Below are positions 51,579-64,000 of a stretch of 64,000 nt of DNA, one piece after another; positions within the stretch are counted from its first letter, which is position 1; the number at the start of each line of letters is the position of its first letter. Source of the stretch: Echinococcus granulosus. Lineage: Eukaryota > Platyhelminthes > Cestoda > Cyclophyllidea > Taeniidae. Location: the NCBI RefSeq assembly GCF_000524195.1, contig NW_020170383.1, forward strand, positions 514,858 to 578,857. Direction: 5' to 3'. The position numbers were made by a program, and so were the translations under genes. The notes under the pieces are model-generated. The model was not told where the DNA came from. It made no database searches and was given only the letters and a program-made list of their open reading frames with translations.

Positions 51579-52417
51579 GTGAGTGTGAACCGATTGGAGA
51601 GGACTCACACAAGTGTGGAGAGCATGCATTTTAAGCATTGGTGAGATGTCTGCCAGACGCGATCTGCACTACCTGTTCATAGCACCTCAAGGACGCGCCA
51701 GAGTTTGAATTTATTTCTTGTTTTGCATATACCGCTAAACTTTTTTTTTCTACAGTCAGCACATTTCGCAGGTGAGAATATGTTCATTTTTGGTTAGGTG
51801 TTTTCCTCTGTTAATTTATCAGAAATCAACTCCAGGATAGGATTGTATTCGCATTACATTGGAGACTTGGCCGAAAGTGACCACCATTACTATTGAGTTG
51901 ACAATATGTTTGGTAGTGATACTGTTAATTCCTTTAGTTGTAGAGGCCAGGCGTCAACCCCATGAACGCTGTTATCGGGGGCTTTAGTGCTTCTAGAAAA
52001 GACGCTTTCAAACCTATAGGTTGATTTCAACAGGGAATAACTAGTTTCCATAGCCCTGATGCATCTCTTGATCACAAATTCCACTGACATAAATCGAAGT
52101 TCACAAATGTAATGGTAATTTAATGCCTTATCTTTTAGCTTTGGTGGTTGGTATTGAAAGGCCTCCGAACAGATTACAGAATTTGTTTTAGAAATTGGAC
52201 CCTAGACATTGTTCACAAACCCACAAACCTTTTCTGCCATCAGAAGCGCTAAATACGCTGTGAAAGCACCATACAATGATACTAATTTAACCACATTTGA
52301 AAATACTTTGCACGAATGAATCACGCCAAAACAATTTCATTCATCTACCTAAAAGTTGGTAATTCAGAGGCATTAATTTGCAAATGCAGTTAATCCATTA
52401 AACAATACACTTAAAAT

Positions 52418-53244
52418 ATGGGCTTTTCATTATTTCAACACGGAATACTGCACACGTGCATACCACATCCGAAATTGGTTCCTGTTAGGTTGGTGCGCCT
52501 AAAATTATGTAGAAGTAGGTCCAGCGCTCTTTATGAAAATCAAATAAGTGCTTCAAATGTTGAAGACCTCGACATACTGGGAAGACTTAAAGCCACTTTA
52601 ATTTCTACACTTTACTCCCAACATTAATAATGCTCTCGTTCTCTGTTCTAGCGTTTTATGAAAAAAACCTTGCGATCCCAATGCAGTCACAACGTGTCAA
52701 GCATGAATTTGTAATTAGCTGAGTTCAGAATAAAATATTATCGAATGAGTAGTATTCCAGGAAATCGAATGCGGTCCAGTGTGTTATTCAACAAAGGCCC
52801 AACGTACCTTAATCCTCGCATTAAGACACGGTCGGTCTTTCACTATCTGAATTATCTACATCACAAACTTGGAGGCAAACAATGCGTTGATACGGTAGAA
52901 ACAGGAGAAGCACAACTAAAAATCAGCGTTTAAATTTCATTCAAGTTTATTTGGAAAATTCGAGATATGACTGTCTTATTCCATTCTTTGTTAATTGTCC
53001 CATTCGAATGAAGAAAGTACAACGGGTAATGCCCAATGTGACTGATAAGTGTAATGTTCAAAATGTGGTCGATCCGCACAGAACCGTACAAAAAGTCATC
53101 ACCTCGGCACGGGTCAACTACGCCTCACACAAGACCACGATGCCTCCAGCTGTGGTCGCACACACTAGCACCCAACCACAAACACGCCAGCCCCTGAAGT
53201 TACGAGGTCGTGCCACACTTCTATTTCATGACACGTTAAAATAA
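52418..53244 (+). other. Three close plus-strand open frames
   Basis: Frames 52418-52627 (ATG, MGFSLFQHGILHTC..), 52745-52933 (ATG, MSSIPGNRMRSSVLF..) and 52951-53244 (..YASHKTTMPPAVVAH..) follow one another within 20-120 nt. The first two share a frame and the third is shifted. They could be exons split by short introns, a decayed gene or coincidence. No family recognised. Confidence 0.2.
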
Positions 53245-53328
53245 ACTAATGCAACTGCATCAACTTAGGCCAGCCACACACGCTGCATCGAGAGCGACAA
53301 CTTTGCTGCCATGATTATAAATGCGTAC

Positions 53329-53478
53329 CTTAATGCCGTCAAATGCGCTGCCGCTAGACAGTGATACTTCAATAGCCCGTTGAAAGCTGCCACTGCCGAT
53401 GCATACGGTACAACGGACAGTCAATAGAGACCAGAGACTACGCTCCGAAAGGAGAAGAGCGAGCCTATCGCAAGGCAT
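53329..53478 (-). CDS. Candidate first exon, unrecognised protein
   Basis: An ATG with A at -3 opens 50 codons, MPCDRLALLLSERSLWSLL then a Cys/Ser stretch and FQRAIEVSLSSGSAFDGIK, to a donor AAG|GTACGC in phase 0. The minus frame is the only one open throughout. No following exon could be joined with matching phase. It lies downstream of the EGR gene on the same strand. Confidence 0.3.
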
Positions 53479-53641
53479 GTTCACCGGATTACAAAAGTGC
53501 ACCACTTCAACCGGCAAAAATAAAACTAAACAGCAAATTAATTAAACAAAGTAAATTCGACTAAGATTACACTTTTCGAAAACGACAGTATAAGATGTGC
53601 ACAATAATGAATGAGCAGTAGACCTGTTAAACAGGCTTCGA

Positions 53642-53647
53642 TTTATT
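53642..53647 (-). terminator. Possible poly(A) signal of the EGR-family gene
   Basis: Reverse-strand AATAAA about 610 nt beyond the EGR stop codon. Confidence 0.3.
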
Positions 53648-54257
53648 TGAAGAAAATTTATCTTAATATGTTGTTATTCGAAAGTATACAAAGTAAGGTT
53701 CCGCATGGTCTTCAGATGCCTCAGCGTCAAGAGGCAGGGTAGGGAGAGAGGTCTCGGTATAAAGGGCTTGAAAAAAAAACGGGAGGGAGGAAAAAAAACA
53801 GCCAAAATTAATTCGGCACCTAATCATCATAAGCATTTATATATCCCGTCACCAGTAAAACCACCCATAGGCACAATTTTTAGGAGCTGTGAATGAAATA
53901 CGGTGGTAGGACAGCGTACGTATGATACTCTGGCAGTGATAGATATCGTCCGCGTCGTCTGAACGGGTGGAAGTGAGGACGGGGGGAGGAGCGGAGAGAG
54001 CACACATTGATGTGTGGTAAAATCTGGTTATCGACATGAATGAAAGGATATGCAGCCAAAAAATAATAAGTCGTTTGTAGGCATATACGTATAAGAAGAA
54101 TCTGGGACGAGAGACCTGGCGCGAGGAAACAGTGATCATGAAAAAATAGCAAAACCAAGAAATGAATGGGGTAGGTGAGTAGACGGTTGAAGAAAGGAGA
54201 TGAAGTGACAGGGATTACACAGCGAAAGACCTGGTCGGTGTATTAATGCAAACACAT

Positions 54258-58601
<4,344 letters not shown>

Positions 58602-59759
58602 CACAACGGCGAGATTCAACCCAGAAAGGGAAAAGACCACGTGAGCGACGGGCTTCAAGTGGATCGTAAGGCTTGATGCCAGTCAAGTTAGCTGAACGGT
58701 GAAGTAAACTACTATTTACGCAAAAAATTACAATATTATGGGCAAGAAAGAGACATTAATAAACGCTCGCCTAAAGGGTTTAAAAATTGAACACCACCCA
58801 AGTAGTTAAACCGAACCACCAACACGAGACTTAGAACTAGAATTCACGTCAACCAAAGGTTGAAGTTTTAAGCCAAGTTAGGATGATTCACATGGCTGGG
58901 CACCAGCAAGATGTTGCAAAACCTTCTTTTGGAGACGATGGAAGGTAAGAGGATTTCAACCATGGCGTAACAATACCATCTTCAACGAAGACAGAGTATC
59001 GAGCATAGTTTACCGAATTTTGTAGGAAGATTCATCAAGGAAGGCCTTAAGTGAAGAGACCAAATACCATATATAGCAATGAAAGTGGTGCACTGCTCTG
59101 ATCTGTGGAACAAGATGGTGGGAACAGGGAGCCAGGTCTTTGCTTATCATTTCCAATTAAAAGCTATTGCTGCGCTAGAATTTAACATCGATACGGGGCT
59201 GGCACTAGACACCGTACAGTTATGCACATAGAACAAAAGTATCAGAAATAACATGAACTTATAAAGTAACAATGTCTGCTAAAAATGTCCCTTGATGCAC
59301 ACTCAGATAAAAAGCTGTATCAATAAGATAAGCAAGAACTGATCAATCCAAAATAATGGAGAATTCTAGCTCTACAAGCAAAAAAAACTGTAATCACCGT
59401 ATATTTCCAAATTACACAAATACCGCCAAGCGTGCCTGCCGAACACAGTGGCACAAAATACTGAAAATTCAATTATTCTTATAATAAGTGGAACTTTAAA
59501 TTTACTTCCTATTCTAAAAGTTGCCTGAATCAAGATGGTACGCGTCAGCAGCACCTTAGAAATAGGCTAGTCGTCTAGCTGTTTATCTCAGCCATCAGTA
59601 ATTCAACTAGGCTTTAGATTTTTCCAACCGAACGTAGCGAATATCAGCGTGGGGTAATATATGGGGAAGGCGCTTGGACCGCGATTGTGATTGGTTCAAG
59701 TAACGATGGATTCATGAACAAGTGTGCGAAATCCTAGAAAACGAACCACATCAATGAGT

Positions 59760-60105
59760 TAAAGGCTGCGGGGCCGTCAAAAGCACCCATACGCACATGG
59801 GGTACCAGAACTGAGACAAGAAAAGCCACCAGCGATGACAAACTGCGGAAGGCACGCGCACACGCTCGTGTGCCCACGCACGCACCATGACGTGGAGAGA
59901 TTTGCATGTTCGTGCATGTGCCTACGTGCACGCATGCGAAACTGCTGCCGTGCGGGTGATGCGTCAGGTACGGCAAACCAATAGAGGGGGGAGGAGAGAA
60001 GGGGGACGAGAGCGCGATATGCGCGTGCGGCCGCGCCCGTACTAATGTACATGATGCAGAGACGCGCGCGAACGTATAAGACGATGACGGCATCCGCGTC
60101 TAGCC
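59760..60105 (-). promoter_or_regulatory. GC/CpG-rich block, possible promoter
   Basis: A CG-rich island in AT-rich flanks, 1.2-1.5 kb upstream of the proposed EGR first coding exon. On the minus strand it contains an octamer ATGCAAAT (near 59905) and an inverted CCAAT (ATTGG near 59980). Overlapping minus-strand frames are compositionally biased and probably not protein. It could be the EGR promoter or leader. Confidence 0.35.
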
Positions 60106-63100
60106 CCACATACCGTTGCTTCCACCACTTTTGTTTATCAATTCAGCTACAAACACAGCTATGATGCACCTTCCCGCTCACCGTATGCAAGTTTATCGAC
60201 AGTGAGAGGAGGTTTGGTTGTTACTCCTTATGAAAACGAAGCGAACTTATTTTGAATGAATCACAGAAGTGGCATTTGCGAAGTAACAGTAGGACTTCAT
60301 GAAGGGGAAGTGACTTTTGAAGAGTTAAACTGCGTCGTGAGAACATAGTGAGAAGGGCGTCAAACTCACTAACGCGCCAATCTGACCAGCACTGACTACC
60401 AGCCTTGAAAATGCACCGTCCCAAAAATATTTGGAGTCAACTTCAATAAATGGATCCTGCATGAAAGTAACCTCGCATAGATGCACACATATTCACACGG
60501 AGATGATAAACATTCTTGCGAGTCACTAGGCGAATGTATTAACAGTTATCAGTAAACAAATGTGAACCACCTACGACGACTCGAGAGTTAGATCAACACA
60601 AGCGAAGACACAAAGCCAAATACACCGCTAATAAAAGTGAAGGATCGGAGACATGTTTACCATATACCTAAAATAGCGTCAGTTCCGAAAATAAACGCTC
60701 CTTAAAGGGGACTTTGAATAAAAAGTCGACTATTTTTGCAGCACCCGGCCACTGCTTAAGAACGGTCAGTTATGTTTAGGTTAAGAAGAATTGTTGGTCT
60801 GAAATTAATTACGGACTAGTGAAAGACGGCGTTTAGCTTATACTCTGTTATGAGTAAAAAGTCGCCACAAGAAAGACAATCTGCCCGTAACGAGAATGCA
60901 AGATGTTATTATTTATAACGGCACTACTTAAATGCAAGAACATGGAAAACGCGCCATAAAAACTTGAAAGCATACGAAAATGCGATAACACACACCGAAG
61001 CAGCAGTGGGGAAATAAATTGTTCAGTGCTTCCGTTAAAGTAGGCGTGGTCATCAACAATCCTCTTGAAAGGGATGTACACATGAGGACAAACTCAACCA
61101 CTGATGGGCTTAAATTATCTTCAATGTTTGCAACTTGAAGTTATTTGGAATACAAGCTTTATTGTTTGCTGAAAAAATGTTATACGTCTGCATTCAAATG
61201 CACCTTCAAGAATGATTTATTACAATAAACTTAAGCATACTTTGAGGCACTAAATCCCAGCATTGCGTCGATTGGCTGGACTTTGGAGAAGGGGGTAGCA
61301 TCAAGAATTACTAATTGACACTAACCGAGAAGTACACATTAGGCAGACAATCGTCTTTATCAGTTAGAGCCTTTTAAGCTCTAGGCGTCTTCACCGTGAA
61401 AAAAAGAAGCAATTGATTAAGCAGTTTAGTAGGAGTCAAAAATAAATTAGTTTACAGATTTGAGATGAGGCTAAATGTTTTCCGTAGTCAGTGGAAAGTT
61501 AATTTACTCTCGTTGGTCACAGACTCATAGACAATGACAGCAAGAATACCTAGAAGCGGTACAAACTTAAATGTCTCATCATGAAATAGGTCAGATTGAG
61601 ATCAAATTCGTTCACCCCAGTTCGAATTTCCATATTAAAAAGACCTCCGGGATACCCTTTGAATATCCCGAATCAAAGCTGAAGATCACCTCAAACTAAC
61701 TGCATATTGATAAATTAAAAAAAATGTACCATGATAAACCCATTTAGAGAAACAATTTTGGGCTAATAAAGAGGTAATATTAATACCTCCCTCTAGACAA
61801 ATGTTTATTCTAATGTGGGAAACTAATTTCGTCGAAAGACTGATAATTTAATTGTACTGATTACAAAACCCCAATAACCCGCTTGATAGAAAGAACCTTG
61901 ATAAACAAAATTTGAACAAAATCGTTCCAGTGTAACAATCACTACCACGACTGAAGTTCTCGAGGCCTTAGACACATAATGTAACGATAAGCGATTATGG
62001 TACGGGTCAAAAATGCGCTATTATGTCTACTAAACATAAAAATAAGCTAAATTTGAAAGGAATGGATAGGGAACAAATATCAAGACTTGTGATATTAGCA
62101 CACCCATAAAATTTGCAGAAAAAAATGCCTAACTGACTGCTTTGTAAACAAAAATGGTACAACGACTGCTAGTGAGCAGATGCGGTCCTTAAGAATAAAT
62201 GATAGTAAAAGTGGAAGATTGAATATTCATTTTTCGTTTTAAGCGAAAGAAGATGGGTTAATGTTAGTTATGATATAACTCCTACGACAAAAAGGTTACT
62301 ATTTTCTAACCACCGTATGTATAATCTTTTGTGCCACATCTGCAGGGCTGGTGCTGCAGATCTATGCACATGAAATCGAGTCAAAGTTTTGCTACGTCTC
62401 CACAAGCAAAATTGATACTTTTTAGTAGCAAACCATATAATAACCATGGCAACCAAAGGAATAATTGTGGCAAGCGAACACCTTCTGCTAACAAGTTAGC
62501 AGCATGTTTAGAATTAAAATCAGATTCACCTTTGTAAATTAGAAGCAGACACTATTGCAGCAATAATGAAACCCTCCTATATTCGGCACAGGTATCATAA
62601 CTTTTAAATAACAATGCAATGTATGTAATCTTCCGAGTTACTCAATGAATATAAGACGATGAAACTAAATAATACTTTGACAATTAAACAGTAAATCATG
62701 ACCAATTCAGACAATTGGCGAGAAGATTAATAGGGGGGATATTTGGACCAGTTACTTTGAGAAAACGCACGAACTAAGCAAAACGGTTCCTATTAGTAAA
62801 CATTACTCAGCAAGCAACGAGAATAAAACGATGAAGGAATGAGAATGCAGATAATGGAGCTTTGTAATAGTCATAGGTATGAGCTACTGCTGTTAAAGTT
62901 GTTCCAGGAGAAAGGATATGACTGAACAGCTATAGAGACATTGCAATTCTCAACAAAAAATGTGACAAGAGTATCATGTGTTACGTAGAATATTTCAATG
63001 CGTACGTGGCCGATAAATGTGGCACTCATAACTTATGAATAGCCTACTATCCATGCACTGATCAAAGCGCGATTCTTTCACAGAACTAGAAGTGCACGCT

Positions 63101-64000
63101 CTTTGACAAGGAATAATTCTTGATGGAGTGAGAACGGAGACAAAAAGTTGCCATAATCAACAGAAACGCGCAGTTATTGCATATGAGGAGGTAATCCACG
63201 CAACCACCTGAAGCGACTACGCATTTAGCAGCACACACTCCATTTCGCCTCGCTTGCGTGCAAACTTATACGCACATGAGCGCCGAACATATGCGAAAAT
63301 GCCATGAGGAATACACCAAGATCACCAGCAAGGTCACAAATAATATTTCAGTGACATCCAATCGAACAACTATAGAGTAGCGCAATTATAAGAGTAAGGA
63401 TAAAGGGATTCAGGTAATATTGCATTAAAACCTATGTAGCACACAACATCAACAGCGGTGAGGAGTCAACCCCATAATTTCCAAAAATATGTAACGTTTT
63501 ATTAGTATTAGTAAGAGGGATTTTTCCAAATAGATATCCAAGGAATTAAAAACATCCCCTGTTAGTAACGGCTACATTCTTAGAACTTCAGTTATTGGTG
63601 CACTCACCAGCATTCTGAGCATCAGTTTTTATAACATCAAAGTTGCATATGATAATCTAAATGTTGTGGTTATTAAACACAGATAGCAAAGCACGTACAA
63701 AAAGGGCAATCAAGTTATAAAATGTACAGATCTCGAACAGAAAGCTCAACTTACACGTATTTGAAACTTAAAGGCGATTTACTGAGGAAAAGTGCTTAAA
63801 TGATTTGTGGTAGTCTAGCTGAAATAATTAAGCAAAAATGCCGAGAAAAGCATGTTTTATTTGCGTAGAGAAAAGGGGAAAGTGGCTTATAAGTGACGCA
63901 AAAAACAACACCGAATGACTAGAAATAAGACAACAAATAATCAGGCATACCCTGGATGTTTAAATCTTCAACTTTCATTGATTTGGTGTCCAGAAGCGTC
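60106..64000. other. Right end of window without a recognised gene
   Basis: AT-rich, only short frames on both strands; no RNA gene or long repeat was seen. Confidence 0.45.

Noticed and set aside
59734..60109. Minus-strand frames of 110-119 codons
   Set aside because: Biased composition from a CpG-rich block (Arg/Ala/His/Ser runs) in two frames at once; better explained as regulatory DNA.

Overview
This is an AT-rich eukaryotic window. It carries intron-split animal genes with GT..AG introns, no operons, no rRNA and no CRISPR array. Four gene families are recognised with confidence: two TMEM144-type membrane proteins, a receptor-regulated Smad of the BMP class, a Kv-channel-interacting-protein-like (KChIP) calcium sensor, and an EGR/Klumpfuss-type zinc-finger factor. 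AT-richness, kilobase introns and possible introns of only about 35-50 nt fit a parasitic flatworm (tapeworm or relative). The species is an inference and is not proven by the sequence.

Layout. 0.15-1.8 kb: 5' half of a TMEM144 gene on the minus strand, running off the left edge. 1.8-9.4 kb: mostly featureless, with a few exon-like patches. 9.4-10.34 kb: two direct copies of a roughly 90-bp repeat around a short GC-richer core, resembling a miniature LTR element; a third copy lies at 21.6 kb. 11.37-14.04 kb: complete four-exon Smad1/5/8-type gene, minus strand. 14.77-18.69 kb: complete eight-exon TMEM144 paralogue, plus strand, divergent from the Smad gene. 19.81-20.54 kb: unrecognised Cys-rich, poly-Asp protein gene, minus strand, convergent with TMEM144. 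22.55-29.5 kb: patches of an unrecognised plus-strand gene or genes, plus a cluster of hairpins. 29.9-41.2 kb: KChIP-like gene, plus strand, with a GC-rich first-exon region and a probable second promoter and first exon inside intron 1. 41.9-53.5 kb: isolated exon-like segments on both strands that I cannot assemble. 54.26-58.60 kb: EGR-family gene, minus strand. 58.6-64 kb: no confident gene, one GC-rich block at 59.8-60.1 kb.

Exons were assembled by hand from conserved protein sequence, splice signals and matching codon phase. For the recognised families every junction preserves both phase and family homology. The unrecognised candidates rest only on open frame plus splice signals and are scored low. 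The genes are not an obvious pathway: the Smad (BMP signalling), EGR (immediate-early transcription) and KChIP (neuronal Ca2+ sensing) genes are simply neighbours. The two TMEM144 genes are an inverted duplicate pair with identical internal exon lengths.
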